A DNA stretch of 64,000 bases from contig JAIYCR010000081.1 of NCBI GenBank assembly GCA_027487905.1, forward strand, positions 1 to 64,000, given 5' to 3'. Shown piece after piece: positions 8,855 through 18,652 of the stretch. This DNA comes from Rubrivivax sp. Lineage in GTDB: Bacteria > Pseudomonadota > Gammaproteobacteria > Burkholderiales > Burkholderiaceae_C. Numbering within the stretch: the stretch's first letter is position 1; the number at the start of each line of letters is the position of its first letter. Below the pieces are notes generated by a model. The model ran no database searches. It was given only the letters and a program-made list of their open reading frames with translations, and was not told the origin of the DNA. Made by a program: the position numbers and the translations under genes.

Positions 8855-9660
8855 GCAGCGCGGACATGGCCGCAGGGCCGGCGGCGGTCGAACTGGTCGA
8901 CCTGCGCAAGAGCTTCGGCAAGACCGAGATCATCCGCGGTGCCAGCCTGAAGGTGCAGGCCGGCGAGCGGGTGGCCATCATCGGCCCGAACGGGGCCGGC
9001 AAGAGCACGCTCTTCAACCTCATCAGCGGACGCTTCGCTCCCACGAGCGGGCAGATCCTGCTGCGCGGACAGTCCATCGGCGGGCGCACGCCCTATCAGA
9101 TCAACCGCATGGGGCTGGCCCGCAGCTTCCAGGTCAGCAACCTCTTCACCCGCCTGTCGGTGTTCGAGAACCTGCGCTGCGCGGTGCTGTGGAGCCAGGG
9201 CCACCGCTACGCGTTCTGGAGGTTCCTGGCCGACCTGAAGGACGTGACCGCGCGCGTGGACGAAGTGCTCGAGATGATCAAGCTCGACCGCCGCCGCGAC
9301 GTGCTGGCGATGAACCTCACCTATGCCGAACAGCGGGCGCTGGAGATCGGCATCACCATCGCGGGCGGTGCCGAGGTGGTGCTGCTCGACGAGCCCACCG
9401 CCGGCATGAGCAAGAGCGAGACCCGCCGCTTCGTCAACCTGATCCGCGAGGTGACGGTGGGCAAGACGCTGCTCACGGTGGAACATGACATGGGCGTCGT
9501 CTTCGGCCTGGCGGATCGCATCGCCGTGCTGGTCTACGGCGAGGTCATCGCCTTCGACACCCCCGAAGCCGTGCGCTCCAACGCCCGCGTGCAGGAGGCC
9601 TACCTCGGCTCGGTGCTGGCCGACCAGCAGGCCGCCGGCGCCGCACCCGTCACGGCCTGA
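8851..9660 (+). CDS. livG: Liv-type ABC transporter ATPase LivG
   Basis: A 269-residue ABC ATPase. GTG start at 8851 overlaps the LivM stop (gtga) and has a good ribosome-binding site (gcggaggg). Walker A is GPNGAGKST, Walker B VVLLDEPTAG, and the H-loop EHDMGVVF. The signature is the degenerate LivG form LTYAEQRALEIG in place of LSGGQ. The insertion between Walker A and signature (SQGHRYAFWRF) is typical of the LivG branch. Pairs with the LivF homologue as a heterodimer energising LivHM. Confidence 0.92.
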   Translation: MSSADMAAGPAAVELVDLRKSFGKTEIIRGASLKVQAGERVAIIGPNGAGKSTLFNLISGRFAPTSGQILLRGQSIGGRTPYQINRMGLARSFQVSNLFTRLSVFENLRCAVLWSQGHRYAFWRFLADLKDVTARVDEVLEMIKLDRRRDVLAMNLTYAEQRALEIGITIAGGAEVVLLDEPTAGMSKSETRRFVNLIREVTVGKTLLTVEHDMGVVFGLADRIAVLVYGEVIAFDTPEAVRSNARVQEAYLGSVLADQQAAGAAPVTA

Positions 9661-9668
9661 GAAGCGCC

Positions 9669-10364
9669 ATGCTCAAGATCGACAACCTCCACGCCTTCTA
9701 CGGCAAGAGCCATGTGCTGCATGGCGTGAACCTCAGCATCGCCCCGGGCGAGATCGTCGCGCTGCTCGGCCGCAACGGCTCGGGCCGCTCCACCACCGTC
9801 AAGGCCATCATGGGCCTGGTGGACGGCAGCGGCTCGGTGAGCTGGCGCGACCGCGAGATCCTGGGCAAGCATGCCTATGAGATCGCCCACATGGGCATCG
9901 GCTACGTGCCCGAGAACCGCGACATCTTCCCGTCGCTCACCGTCCACCAGAACCTGATGCTGGGCGAGAAGCGCGGGGCGAAGAAGCCGCGCTGGAGCTT
10001 CGACGACATGTACGGCATGTTCCCGCGCCTGAAGGAGCGGCAGCACACCGAGGCCGGCGTGCTCTCCGGCGGCGAGCAGCAGATGCTCACCCTGTGCCGC
10101 ACGCTGATGGGCGACCCCGACCTCATCATGATCGACGAGCCCACCGAGGGCCTGGCGCCCAAGATCGTCGAGCTGGTGGCCGAGTACCTGCGCGAGCTCA
10201 AGCGCCGGGGCATCAGCGTGCTGCTGGTCGAGCAGAAGCTGACCATCGCCCTGGAGGTGTCGCAGCGCTGCCTGGTGATGGGCCACGGCCGCATCGTGTT
10301 CGAGGGAACGCCGGAAAGCCTGAAGGCCGACGCCTATGTGCGCAAGGAGTGGCTGGAGGTCTAG
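9669..10364 (+). CDS. livF: Liv-type ABC transporter ATPase LivF (Walker A Arg)
   Basis: A 231-residue ABC ATPase with LSGGEQQMLTLCRTL signature and Walker B LIMIDEPTEGLAPK, both intact and LivF-like. The P-loop reads GRNGSGRSTT at residues 34-43: the invariant Walker A lysine is replaced by Arg40 (codon cgc at about 9786). The rest of the protein is full length and uninterrupted, so this is a substitution in an otherwise maintained gene. The transporter may rely on LivG for one of its two ATP sites, or Arg may substitute. It ends the importer gene set; 172 bp separate it from the fad genes. Confidence 0.92.
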   Translation: MLKIDNLHAFYGKSHVLHGVNLSIAPGEIVALLGRNGSGRSTTVKAIMGLVDGSGSVSWRDREILGKHAYEIAHMGIGYVPENRDIFPSLTVHQNLMLGEKRGAKKPRWSFDDMYGMFPRLKERQHTEAGVLSGGEQQMLTLCRTLMGDPDLIMIDEPTEGLAPKIVELVAEYLRELKRRGISVLLVEQKLTIALEVSQRCLVMGHGRIVFEGTPESLKADAYVRKEWLEV

Positions 10365-10381
10365 GCCTGGGCTCCCGGCGA

Positions 10382-10403
10382 CCCTGGCCACCCGCGGCCA
10401 GGG
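10382..10403 (+). terminator. Hairpin after livF, possible terminator
   Basis: A perfect 8-bp stem, ccctggcc (10382-10389) and ggccaggg (10396-10403), with a 6-nt loop, 18 bp after the livF stop. No T-run follows, so a classical intrinsic terminator is not certain. Confidence 0.4.
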
Positions 10404-10472
10404 CGGCTTGCACCGGCTTGTCCCGACGGCGACAAGGTGCTGTCGCCCGGGGCCGCTACGATCCCCATAAAA

Positions 10473-10501
10473 GAACGATCGTTCGCATACCTGTGCGAAC
10501 G
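10473..10501. promoter_or_regulatory. Overlapping palindromes upstream of fadB, probable TetR-family operator
   Basis: Two overlapping symmetric elements lie 36-64 bp before the fadB start. The first is a perfect 12-bp palindrome, gaacgatcgttc (10473-10484). The second is an inverted repeat, cgttcgca (10480-10487) and tgcgaacg (10494-10501), with a 6-bp spacer. The aacgatcgtt core looks like operators of TetR/AcrR-type repressors that control acyl-CoA catabolism. No regulator gene is in the neighbourhood. The element is seen; the regulator class is inferred. Confidence 0.6.
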
Positions 10502-10536
10502 CCCCCGGAACCGCTCGCCTTCCTGCAGGAGCTGCC

Positions 10537-12630
10537 ATGACCGCCCGCTACGAAACCCATGGCCCGGTGGCCGTGATCACGCTGGACAACCCGCCGGTCA
10601 ACGGCCTGAGCCTGCCCACCCGCCGGGCCATCACCGAGGGCATCGCCAGGGCCGAGGCCGACGCGGCCGTCATGGCCATCGTCATCACCGGGGCCGGCAA
10701 GGCGTTCTCGGGCGGCGCGGACATCAAGGAGTTCACCACCCCGGCGGCGACCGCCGAACCCAACCTGCCGTCGGTCATCGCGATGGTCGAGGGGGCGTCC
10801 AAGCCGGTGGTGGCGGCCGTGCACAGCGTCGCGATGGGCGGGGGGCTCGAACTCGCGCTCGGTTGCCACTACCGCGTGGCCGCCCGGTCGACGCAGGTGG
10901 CGCTTCCCGAGGTCAAGCTCGGCCTCGTGCCGGGCGCCGGCGGCACCCAGCGGCTTCCTCGGGTGCTGGGCGTGGAGACCGCGCTGAACATGATCGTCTC
11001 CGGCGAACCGGTCAAGGCGGAAGTGCTCGCGCAGCTGCCGGGCCAGAAGCTCTTCGATGAGGTGGTCGACTCCGATGTGCTGGCGGCGGCGGTGGCGCTG
11101 GCGGGACGGGTCGCGTCGCTGCGCCCGCTGCCGCGGGTGCGTGACCTTCCGGTGAAGCACCCCAACCCCGACGGCTATTTCCAGTTCGCCCGCAACACGG
11201 TCAAGGCCATGGCGAGGAACCTTCCTGCGCCGGCTCGCTGCGTCGATTGCGTCGAGCAGTCGATGAAGGCGAGCTTCGAGGCCGGCCTTCGATACGAGCG
11301 CGAAGCCATCATGGCGCTCACCTTCACCCCGGAAAGCCGCGCGCTTCGCCATGCCTTCTTCGCCGAGCGCGCGACCAGCAAGATTCCGGATGTGCCGGCC
11401 GGCACGCCGCTGCGGCCCATCGCCCGGGTGGCGGTGATCGGCGCGGGCACCATGGGCGGCGGCATCGCGATGAACTTCCTGAACGCCGGGCTTCCTGTGG
11501 TGATGCTCGAGCAGAAGCAGGAGGCGCTCGACCGCGGCGTGGCCACCATCCGCAAGAACTACGAGGCCCAGGTCAAGAAGGGCAAGCTCAAGGAAGACAA
11601 GTACCAGCAGCGCATGGCGCTCCTGAGCACCACGCTCGACTACGCGGAGCTCAAGGACGCGGACATCGTCATCGAGGCCGTGTTCGAGGAAATCGGCGTC
11701 AAGGAGGCGGTGTTCCGCCGGCTCGACGAGGTGATGAAGCCCGGCGCCATCCTGGCCACCAACACCTCCACGCTGGACGTGGACCGCATCGCCGGCTTCA
11801 CGAAGCGGCCGCAGGACGTCATCGGCACCCACTTCTTCAGCCCCGCCAACGTGATGAAGCTGCTGGAGGTGGTGCGCGGCAAGGCCACCGCCAAGGACGT
11901 GCTGGCCACGGTGATGGACCTGGGCCGGAAGATCAAGAAGACCTGCGTGGTCAGCGGCGTGTGCGATGGCTTCATCGGCAACCGGATGATCGAGCAGTAC
12001 AGCCGCCAGGCCGGCTTCCTGCTGGAGGAGGGCTGCACGCCGCAGCAGGTGGACCGCGCGGTGGAGAAGTTCGGCTTCGCGATGGGTCCGTTCCGCATGG
12101 GCGACCTGGCCGGCAACGACATCGGCTGGGCCATCCGCAAGCGCCGCTATGTGGAAAAGCCCGGCATGCGCTACAGCAAGACGGCCGACCTGCTGTGCGA
12201 GATGGGCCGCTACGGCCAGAAGACCAGCGCGGGCTGGTACGACTATGCCCCGGGCAAGCGCGACGCACTGCCGTCGGCCACGGTGGAGCAGATGATCGTC
12301 GAGCACCGCCGCACGCTGGGCGTCTCGCCGCGCAAGATCTCCGACGACGAGATCGTCCACCGCCTGGTCTATGCGCTCGTCAACGAGGGCGCGAAGATCG
12401 TCGAGGAGGGCATCGCGCTTCGGGCCTCGGACATCGACATGGTGTACCTCACCGGCTATGGCTTCCCGCTCTTTCGGGGCGGCCCGATGTGCTATGCCGA
12501 CACGGTGGGGCTTTTCAACGTCGTCCAGACGATGAAGCGCTTCGCCGCCAATCCGCTGGACGATGCCGACTTCTGGCAGCCCGCGCCGCTGCTGGCCCGC
12601 CTGGCCGCCGAGGGCGGCAGCTTCAGCTGA
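10537..12630 (+). CDS. Bifunctional enoyl-CoA hydratase/3-hydroxyacyl-CoA dehydrogenase (FadB/FadJ-like)
   Basis: A 697-residue fusion carrying two consecutive beta-oxidation steps. The N-terminal crotonase domain (about 1-190) has the oxyanion region [20 protein letters not shown] and [14 protein letters not shown] with both catalytic glutamates. The central NAD-binding domain begins near residue 295 with [15 protein letters not shown] and includes the catalytic-His segment [16 protein letters not shown]-terminal 3HCDH domains carry GFIGNRM and the AGNDIGW motif. Length and order match FadB/FadJ-type multifunctional enzymes. First gene after the palindromic operator; thiolase follows 52 bp downstream. 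Confidence 0.95.
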   Translation: MTARYETHGPVAVITLDNPPVNGLSLPTRRAITEGIARAEADAAVMAIVITGAGKAFSGGADIKEFTTPAATAEPNLPSVIAMVEGASKPVVAAVHSVAMGGGLELALGCHYRVAARSTQVALPEVKLGLVPGAGGTQRLPRVLGVETALNMIVSGEPVKAEVLAQLPGQKLFDEVVDSDVLAAAVALAGRVASLRPLPRVRDLPVKHPNPDGYFQFARNTVKAMARNLPAPARCVDCVEQSMKASFEAGLRYEREAIMALTFTPESRALRHAFFAERATSKIPDVPAGTPLRPIARVAVIGAGTMGGGIAMNFLNAGLPVVMLEQKQEALDRGVATIRKNYEAQVKKGKLKEDKYQQRMALLSTTLDYAELKDADIVIEAVFEEIGVKEAVFRRLDEVMKPGAILATNTSTLDVDRIAGFTKRPQDVIGTHFFSPANVMKLLEVVRGKATAKDVLATVMDLGRKIKKTCVVSGVCDGFIGNRMIEQYSRQAGFLLEEGCTPQQVDRAVEKFGFAMGPFRMGDLAGNDIGWAIRKRRYVEKPGMRYSKTADLLCEMGRYGQKTSAGWYDYAPGKRDALPSATVEQMIVEHRRTLGVSPRKISDDEIVHRLVYALVNEGAKIVEEGIALRASDIDMVYLTGYGFPLFRGGPMCYADTVGLFNVVQTMKRFAANPLDDADFWQPAPLLARLAAEGGSFS

Positions 12631-12682
12631 CCGGCCACGGCCCGTCCGTCGCTGCCGCACAACCGAACCCGAGAACCCCGCC

Positions 12683-13858
12683 ATGACCTCCGCCGTGATC
12701 GTCTCCACCGCCCGCACGCCGCTCGCCAAGAGCTGGAAGGGCGCCTTCAACATGACCCACGGCGCCACGCTGGGCGGGCTGGCGGTGAAGGCCGCCGTCG
12801 AGCGCGCCGGCATCGACCCAGCCGCCGTCGACGACGTGCTGATGGGCTGCGCGAACCCGGAGGGCGCCACTGGCTGGAACATCGCCCGCCAGGCGGGCTT
12901 GCGCGCCGGCCTGCCGGTGACCGTGGCCGGCCTGACGGTCAACCGCTTCTGCTCGAGCGGCCTGCAGACCATCGCGCTGGCGGCCCAGCGGGTGATCGCC
13001 GGCGAGGGCGAGGTCTACGTGGCCGGCGGCGTGGAAAGCATCTCCTGCGTGCAGCAGGAAATGAACATGCACATGTTCCACGACAGCTGGCTGCAGCAGC
13101 ACAAGCCGGAAATCTACTGGCCGATGCTGCAGACGGCGGAGAACGTGGCCCGCCGCTACGGCATGTCGCGCGACCGCATGGACGAGTTCGGCGCGGCCAG
13201 CCAGCAGAAGGCCTGCGCCGCGCAGGCGGCCGGACGTTTCCAGGACGAGATCGTCAGCGTCACCGTGACTGCCGGCGTGGCCGATGCGGTGCTGGGTCTG
13301 CGCAGCAAGGAAGTCACCGTCTCGGTGGACGAGGGGCTGCGCGAAGGCACGACGGCACAGGCCATCAGCGGCATCCGCCCGGCCGTGCCCGGCGGGGTGG
13401 TGACCGCCGGCAACGCCAGCCAGTTCAGCGACGGCGCCGGAGCCTGCGTGGTGGTGGACGAGGCCTATGCCGAGCGCCACGGCCTGAAGCCGCTGGGCCG
13501 ATTCCTCGGCTTTGCCGCGGCCGGCTGCGAGCCCGACGAGATGGGCATTGGCCCGGTCTTTGCCGTGCCCAAGCTGCTCAAGCGCCTGGGCTTGACGGTG
13601 GACGACATCGACCTGTGGGAGCTCAACGAGGCCTTCGCGGTGCAGGTCCTGTACTGCGCCGACACGCTGGGCATTCCGATGGACCGGCTGAACGTGAACG
13701 GCGGCGCCATCGCCATCGGCCACCCGTATGGCATGAGCGGGCAGCGCCTGACCGGCCATGCGCTGATCGAGGGACGGCGGCGCGGCGCCAAGCGGGTGTG
13801 CGTGACCATGTGCGTGGGCGGCGGCATGGGCGCTGCCGGCATCTTCGAAGTGCTCTGA
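12683..13858 (+). CDS. fadA: Acetyl-CoA acyltransferase (beta-ketothiolase)
   Basis: A 391-residue thiolase catalysing the last beta-oxidation step. The acyl-accepting Cys is in [10 protein letters not shown] (near residue 92), with NEAFA, the catalytic His in [14 protein letters not shown], and the second Cys in MCVGGGMGA near the C-terminus. All three catalytic residues are present and the length is typical. Start ATG 12683 matches the thiolase N-terminus ([14 protein letters not shown]); the in-frame upstream extension has no similarity to the family. Confidence 0.95.
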   Translation: MTSAVIVSTARTPLAKSWKGAFNMTHGATLGGLAVKAAVERAGIDPAAVDDVLMGCANPEGATGWNIARQAGLRAGLPVTVAGLTVNRFCSSGLQTIALAAQRVIAGEGEVYVAGGVESISCVQQEMNMHMFHDSWLQQHKPEIYWPMLQTAENVARRYGMSRDRMDEFGAASQQKACAAQAAGRFQDEIVSVTVTAGVADAVLGLRSKEVTVSVDEGLREGTTAQAISGIRPAVPGGVVTAGNASQFSDGAGACVVVDEAYAERHGLKPLGRFLGFAAAGCEPDEMGIGPVFAVPKLLKRLGLTVDDIDLWELNEAFAVQVLYCADTLGIPMDRLNVNGGAIAIGHPYGMSGQRLTGHALIEGRRRGAKRVCVTMCVGGGMGAAGIFEVL

Positions 13859-13870
13859 ACGGGCTGGAAC

Positions 13871-15712
13871 ATGCGCGCCTGGCTGGATTTCCTGCTCTAC
13901 GACTGGCTGCGGGTCGAGTCGCTGGGTGAGCGGGCGCGCTTTTCCGACCACGGCCGCGAAACCTTCGACGCGGTGCTCGACCTGGCCGAGCGCCTGGCGG
14001 CGGACAAGTTCGCGCCCTTCAACCGGCTGGCCGACACGCAGGAACCTCACTTCGACGGCGAGCGGGTGCACCTGCCCCAGCCCACCGTCGACGCCGCGCG
14101 GGCCTATGCCGCCTCCGGCCTGCTGGCCGCGTCGCAGCCGGTGGAAGTGGGCGGCATGCAGCTGCCCTGCACGGTGGAGATGGCGGCCAACGCCTTCTTC
14201 AGCAAGGCGAGCGTGGCCATGAGCGGCTACGCCATGCTCACCAGCGGCAACGCTGGGTTGCTGATGGCCCACGGCACACCCCGCCAGCGCGAGGTCTTCG
14301 CCCGCCCTGAGTTCGCCGGGCGCTGGTTCGGCACCATGTGCCTGAGCGAGCCTCAGGCCGGCTCCAGCCTGTCCGATGTGGCCACCCGCGCCGTGCCGGA
14401 TGGTCCGGCCTTCCAGGACGATCCGCTCGGCCCGCGCTACCGCCTCACCGGCCACAAGATGTGGATCAGCGGGGGCGAGCACGAGATCACCGAGAACATC
14501 GTCCACCTGGTGCTGGCCAAGGTGCCCGGCGCCGACGGCGCGCTGGTGCCGGGCACCCGCGGCATCTCGCTTTTCATCGTCCCGAAGTGGATGGTCGGCG
14601 CGGACGGGCGCCTCACCGGCGAACGCAACGACGTCACGCTGGCGGGCCTGAACCACAAGCTCGGTTATCGGGGCACCACCAACACGCTGCTGAATTTCGG
14701 CGAAGGGCGCTTCCGGCCGGGCGGCTCGGCCGGGGCCATCGGCTGGCGGGTGGGCGCCGAGGGCGAAGGCCTGAAGGCGATGTTCCACATGATGAACGAG
14801 GCGCGCATTGGCGTGGGGCTCGGCGCGGTGATGCTGGGCATGGCCGGCTACGAGGCGAGCCTGGCCTATGCGCGCGACCGGCCGCAGGGCCGGCCAGCCA
14901 CCGCAGCAGGCAAGGACGCCCGAACGCCCCAGGTGCCCATCATCCGGCACGCCGATGTGAAGCGAATGCTGCTGGCCCAGAAGAGCCTGTGCGAGGGCGG
15001 GCTGGCGCTGGCGCTGCATTGCGCGCGCCTGGTGGACGAGCAGCACACGGCGGTCGCCGAGGCGGCCGAAGAGGCATCGCTGCTGCTGGAGATGCTCACC
15101 CCCATCGCCAAGAGCTGGCCCAGCGAGTGGTGCCTGGAGGCCAACAGCCTGGCCATCCAGGTGCTGGGCGGCTATGGCTACACCCGCGACTTCCCCGTCG
15201 AGCAGTACTGGCGCGACAACCGCCTGAACATGATCCACGAGGGCACGCACGGCATCCAGGGGCTGGACCTGCTCGGACGCAAGGTGACGATGCAGGGCGG
15301 CCGCGGTTTGCAGGCGCTGTGCCGGCGCATCGAGGCCACGGTCGAGGCCGCGCGGCTTCAAGCGGGGCTGGTCGATCAGGCCGATGCGGTCGCCCGGGCC
15401 TTGCAGGCCCTCGTCGCCGCCACCCGTGCCGCGTGGTCCACCGGCGAGCCCGAGGCGGCGCTGGCCAATGCGACACCCTACCTGCAGGCCTTCGGGCATG
15501 TCGTGGTGGCCTGGATCTGGCTCGATGTGGCCCTGGCCCTGGAGCCTGCGCTGCAGGCTGAAAGCGGTGCTGCGCGCCGCCTGAAGCTGCAGGGCCACCT
15601 GGCCGCAGCCCGCTATTTCCACCGCTATGAGTTGCCCCGCGTGTCCGCCTGGCTGAAGGTCGTCGCCGAGCGCGACGACACCTGCCTGCGCCTGGACGAG
15701 GCCGCCTTCTGA
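13871..15712 (+). CDS. Acyl-CoA dehydrogenase, ~600-residue FadE-type
   Basis: A 613-residue FAD-dependent acyl-CoA dehydrogenase of the long form with a C-terminal helical extension (PF12806-like region after about residue 480). FAD/substrate motifs include [15 protein letters not shown] and [11 protein letters not shown]; the catalytic base is the Glu in [16 protein letters not shown]. It introduces the 2,3 double bond feeding the FadB-like enzyme upstream. The start (ATG 13871) lies 12 bp after the thiolase stop, so the two are co-transcribed. Substrate chain length cannot be told from the sequence. Confidence 0.94.
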   Translation: MRAWLDFLLYDWLRVESLGERARFSDHGRETFDAVLDLAERLAADKFAPFNRLADTQEPHFDGERVHLPQPTVDAARAYAASGLLAASQPVEVGGMQLPCTVEMAANAFFSKASVAMSGYAMLTSGNAGLLMAHGTPRQREVFARPEFAGRWFGTMCLSEPQAGSSLSDVATRAVPDGPAFQDDPLGPRYRLTGHKMWISGGEHEITENIVHLVLAKVPGADGALVPGTRGISLFIVPKWMVGADGRLTGERNDVTLAGLNHKLGYRGTTNTLLNFGEGRFRPGGSAGAIGWRVGAEGEGLKAMFHMMNEARIGVGLGAVMLGMAGYEASLAYARDRPQGRPATAAGKDARTPQVPIIRHADVKRMLLAQKSLCEGGLALALHCARLVDEQHTAVAEAAEEASLLLEMLTPIAKSWPSEWCLEANSLAIQVLGGYGYTRDFPVEQYWRDNRLNMIHEGTHGIQGLDLLGRKVTMQGGRGLQALCRRIEATVEAARLQAGLVDQADAVARALQALVAATRAAWSTGEPEAALANATPYLQAFGHVVVAWIWLDVALALEPALQAESGAARRLKLQGHLAAARYFHRYELPRVSAWLKVVAERDDTCLRLDEAAF

Positions 15713-15728
15713 TGCCGGAGCCACAGCC

Positions 15729-15923
15729 ATGTCCCGCCTGACGGAACGACTGGACCGATGGGTCTGGACGCTGATCTACGGCGGCCTGCTCCTCATGGGG
15801 CTGGGACTGGCCATCTGGAGCCAGCCCTCGTCCTGGCCCTTGTGGCTGGTGCTGGGCGGAGGCCTTGCCGCCGCGGTCGGGCTGGTGCTGATCGCCATTC
15901 GCTCCCGACAATCCGACGCCTGA
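15729..15923 (+). CDS. Small two-helix membrane protein, unknown function
   Basis: A 64-residue protein with two predicted transmembrane helices (about residues 12-30 and 36-57) separated by a short WSQPSSWPLW loop, ending in a basic/polar tail. ATG 15729 lies 16 bp after the dehydrogenase stop and in the same direction, with a gccggag sequence upstream. I do not recognise the family. Its position inside the catabolic operon and its coherent topology support it as a real gene. Confidence 0.6.
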   Translation: MSRLTERLDRWVWTLIYGGLLLMGLGLAIWSQPSSWPLWLVLGGGLAAAVGLVLIAIRSRQSDA

Positions 15924-15991
15924 CCCCCGGCACGGTGGCCGAACCCGGCTCCACCCCACCCGGCCCCAACCCCTGACCCGATCCCAGCTTC

Positions 15992-16303
15992 ATGCCCCGC
16001 CTGCGCCATGTGGTGATGTGGACCCTGCACGACCCGGCCGACGCCGGACGCTTCAAGCAGCTGCTCGAGCGCTGCGCCGATCTGGTGCCTGGCACCCTGC
16101 AGTTCGAGGTGGGCATCCGCCAGCCCGGGCTGGATGCGAGCTGCGACGTGGTGCTGGTGTCCGCCTTCGAGAGCCGCGAGGCGCTGGACGCCTACCAGCG
16201 GCATCCGGTGCACGCCGAGGTGTCCGCGCTGCTGGGCCCCCTGCGGCGCGAGCGCACGGTGCTCGACCACGAACTTCCGCCCCAAGCCAGGAACCCCTCA
16301 TGA
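15992..16303 (+). CDS. Dabb (stress-responsive alpha/beta-barrel) domain protein
   Basis: A 103-residue single-domain protein. The N-terminus LRHVVMWTLHD, the central SCDVVLVSAFESREALDAYQ and HPVHAEV are the standard Dabb fold pattern (dimeric ferredoxin-like barrel). Dabb proteins are often small accessory or cyclase-like proteins in catabolic and biosynthetic clusters. The stop overlaps the next gene's start (atga at 16300-16303), implying translational coupling with the SDR. Confidence 0.88.
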   Translation: MPRLRHVVMWTLHDPADAGRFKQLLERCADLVPGTLQFEVGIRQPGLDASCDVVLVSAFESREALDAYQRHPVHAEVSALLGPLRRERTVLDHELPPQARNPS

Positions 16304-17091
16304 GCACCCATGTGCTGAAGCTTTTTTCGCTCGAAGGACAGGTCGCGCTGGTCACCGGCGGCTCGCGCGGGCTGGGCCTGCAGATCGCCGTGGCGCTGGG
16401 GGAGGCCGGTGCGCGCATCGTGCTGACCTCGCGCAAGGCCGAGGACCTGGAACAGGCCACCGCGGACCTGCAGGCCCGTGGCGTGGATGCACGCTGGATC
16501 GCCGCCGATGCCAGCGACCCTGCCGCCATCGCGCGCGTGGTGTCCGAGGCGCGGGAGCGGGCCGGCGAGATCGACGTGCTGGTCAACAACGCCGGTGCGA
16601 CCTGGGGCGCTCCGGCCGAGGACTATCCACTGCAGGCCTGGGACAAGGTGATGAACCTGAACATCCGCAGCGTCTTCCTGATGAGCCAGGCGGTCGGGCG
16701 GGCCAGCATGATTCCCCGCCGAAAGGGGCGCATCGTCAACATCGCCTCCATCGCCGGCCTGGCAGGCAACGCGGCCTTGATGCAGACGGTGGCCTACAAC
16801 ACCAGCAAGGGCGCGGTGGTGAACTTCACCCGCACGCTGGCCGCCGAATGGGGCCATCACGGCATCAACGTGAATGCGCTGGCACCGGGCATGTTCCCGA
16901 CCAAGATGACCCGGGGCACCTTCGAGCGGGTCGGTGAGGAGCGCATCGCCGCCGGTGCCCCCTTGCGGCGCGTGGGCGGCGACGACGATCTGAAAGGCGC
17001 GGCCCTGCTGCTGGCCAGCGACGCGGGCCGGCACATCACCGGCCAGATCCTCGCCGTGGACGGCGGCGTGTCCGCCGTCATCGCCCATTGA
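16300..17091 (+). CDS. Short-chain dehydrogenase/reductase
   Basis: A 263-residue classical SDR. Cofactor motif TGGSRGLG at about residues 17-24, NNAG near residue 92, catalytic Ser in NIASIAG and YXXXK as YNTSK. The C-terminus has the usual DGGVSAVI. The SRK-type loop after strand 2 suggests NADP(H) preference, as a basic residue follows (LTSRKAEDL). Coupled to the Dabb gene by an atga overlap. Likely acts on a hydroxy/oxo acyl intermediate, given the context; substrate unknown. Confidence 0.93.
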   Translation: MSTHVLKLFSLEGQVALVTGGSRGLGLQIAVALGEAGARIVLTSRKAEDLEQATADLQARGVDARWIAADASDPAAIARVVSEARERAGEIDVLVNNAGATWGAPAEDYPLQAWDKVMNLNIRSVFLMSQAVGRASMIPRRKGRIVNIASIAGLAGNAALMQTVAYNTSKGAVVNFTRTLAAEWGHHGINVNALAPGMFPTKMTRGTFERVGEERIAAGAPLRRVGGDDDLKGAALLLASDAGRHITGQILAVDGGVSAVIAH

Positions 17092-17130
17092 TCACCACCG
17101 GCACCCTGCCGTTGCCGCTGCGCCCGCCCC

Positions 17131-17568
17131 ATGGACTTTCCGCTGCAGATTCCCTTCGTCCAGTCGCTGGGCTTCGAGCTCGTCCGCTTCGAGGACGGCG
17201 AAGCCGAGATCCATTTCGACCCGCAGGAAGGCCATCTCAACAGCTTTCACGTCGTGCATGGCGGCGCGCTGATGACCCTGCTGGACGTCGTGATGGCGCA
17301 TGCGGCGCGCAGCCCGAACGCCGGTGGCCTGCCCGATGAGCGCGGCGTGGTGACCGTGGAGATGAAGACGAGCTTCATGCGGCCGGGCCTGGGGCCGCTC
17401 AAGGCCGAGGCCAAGGTGCTGCACCAGAGCAGCACGCTGGCCTTCTGCGAGGCCGCGGTGACCAACGAGGACGCCGAACTGGTGGCCCATGCAACGGCCA
17501 CCTTCAAGTACCTGCGCCGTCTGCCGGTGGGTGGCCGGCTCATCAGCGGATTGCGCTCGTCGGATTGA
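17131..17568 (+). CDS. PaaI-type hotdog thioesterase
   Basis: A 145-residue hotdog-fold protein of the PaaI family. HVVHGGALMTLLDVVM contains the HGG active-site signature and the following Asp; TVEMKTSFMRPG is the second family motif. It probably hydrolyses an acyl- or aryl-CoA and releases CoA when intermediates build up. ATG 17131 matches the family N-terminus. Lies between the SDR and the MDR oxidoreductase on the same strand. Confidence 0.9.
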   Translation: MDFPLQIPFVQSLGFELVRFEDGEAEIHFDPQEGHLNSFHVVHGGALMTLLDVVMAHAARSPNAGGLPDERGVVTVEMKTSFMRPGLGPLKAEAKVLHQSSTLAFCEAAVTNEDAELVAHATATFKYLRRLPVGGRLISGLRSSD

Positions 17569-17618
17569 ACCCGCCGCCAGCGCCCGGCCCACCCCAACCG
17601 TCACCCGAAGGATTCGAC

Positions 17619-18638
17619 ATGAGTGTGCTCAACCGCCAGCTGGTCCTGGCCTCCAGGCCCGAGGCCGAACCCACGGCCGCCAACTTCCGCCTCGTCGAGC
17701 AGACGCTGCCGCCGCTGGCCGATGGCGAGGTGCTGGTGCAGCACCGATTCCTGTCGCTCGACCCCTACATGCGGGGCCGCATGAACGAGGGCCGCAGCTA
17801 TGCGGCGCCGCAGCCTCTGGACGCGGTGATGATCGGCGGCACCGCGGGCGAGGTGCTGGAAAGCCGCCACCCCCGCTTCGCGCCGGGCGATGCGGTGGTG
17901 GGCATGGGTGGCTGGCAGACGCACGCCATCGTTCGAGGCAACGATCCCGGCGCGCTGCGCAAGGTGGACACCTCGCGCGTGCCGCTGTCGGCCTATCTGG
18001 GCGCAGTGGGCATGCCGGGCGTCACGGCCTGGTATGGCCTGACGCAGATCTGTGCGCCCAAGGCCGGCGAGACGGTGGTGGTCAGTGCGGCCAGCGGTGC
18101 CGTGGGCAGCGCGGTGGGCCAGCTGGCCAAGGCCAGGGGCTGCCGCGCCGTGGGCATCGCCGGTGGCGCCGACAAGTGCGCCTATGTGGTCGAGGAGCTG
18201 GGCTTCGATGCCTGCATCGACTACAAGGCGCAGGCCGACGACCGGTCCCTGCACCGGGCGCTGAAGGCCGCGGCGCCCGATGGCATCGACTGCTGCTTCG
18301 AGAACGTCGGTGGCCGCATCCTGGATGCGGTGATGGCGCGGATGAACGCCTTCGGACGCATCGCCCTGTGCGGAATGATCGCCGGCTACAACGGCGAACC
18401 CATTTCGATGGCCAACCCCTCGCTGATCCTGATGTCGCGGCTCAAGCTGCAGGGCTTCATCGTCAGCGAGCACATGGAGCTGTGGCCGCAGGCCCTGCAG
18501 GAGCTGGCCGAGCGGGTGGGCGCGGGCAGCCTGCGCTACCGCGAGACCATCGCCGAGGGGCTGGACAGCGCACCGCAGGCCTTCATCGGGCTGCTCAAGG
18601 GCCGCAACTTCGGCAAGCAGCTGGTCCGCCTGGCCTGA
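17619..18638 (+). CDS. NADP-dependent MDR oxidoreductase (CurA/YncB, prostaglandin-reductase-like)
   Basis: A 339-residue zinc-independent medium-chain reductase. Family features are SLDPYMRGRMN, GAVGMPGVTAWYGL, the nucleotide-binding VSAASGAVGSAVGQLAK and FENVGGRILDAV. The family reduces alkenals or enones using NADPH. ATG 17619 is preceded by gaagga at good spacing; an in-frame TTG at 17565 would overlap the thioesterase stop but adds a Pro-rich sequence with no family similarity. Confidence 0.92.
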   Translation: MSVLNRQLVLASRPEAEPTAANFRLVEQTLPPLADGEVLVQHRFLSLDPYMRGRMNEGRSYAAPQPLDAVMIGGTAGEVLESRHPRFAPGDAVVGMGGWQTHAIVRGNDPGALRKVDTSRVPLSAYLGAVGMPGVTAWYGLTQICAPKAGETVVVSAASGAVGSAVGQLAKARGCRAVGIAGGADKCAYVVEELGFDACIDYKAQADDRSLHRALKAAAPDGIDCCFENVGGRILDAVMARMNAFGRIALCGMIAGYNGEPISMANPSLILMSRLKLQGFIVSEHMELWPQALQELAERVGAGSLRYRETIAEGLDSAPQAFIGLLKGRNFGKQLVRLA

Positions 18639-18652
18639 GGAGGAGCAAGGCC

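Noticed and set aside
12623-15730. A 1035-codon minus-strand open frame opposite thiolase and acyl-CoA dehydrogenase.
   Set aside because: Shadow of two securely identified genes; composition is biased and no motif is present.
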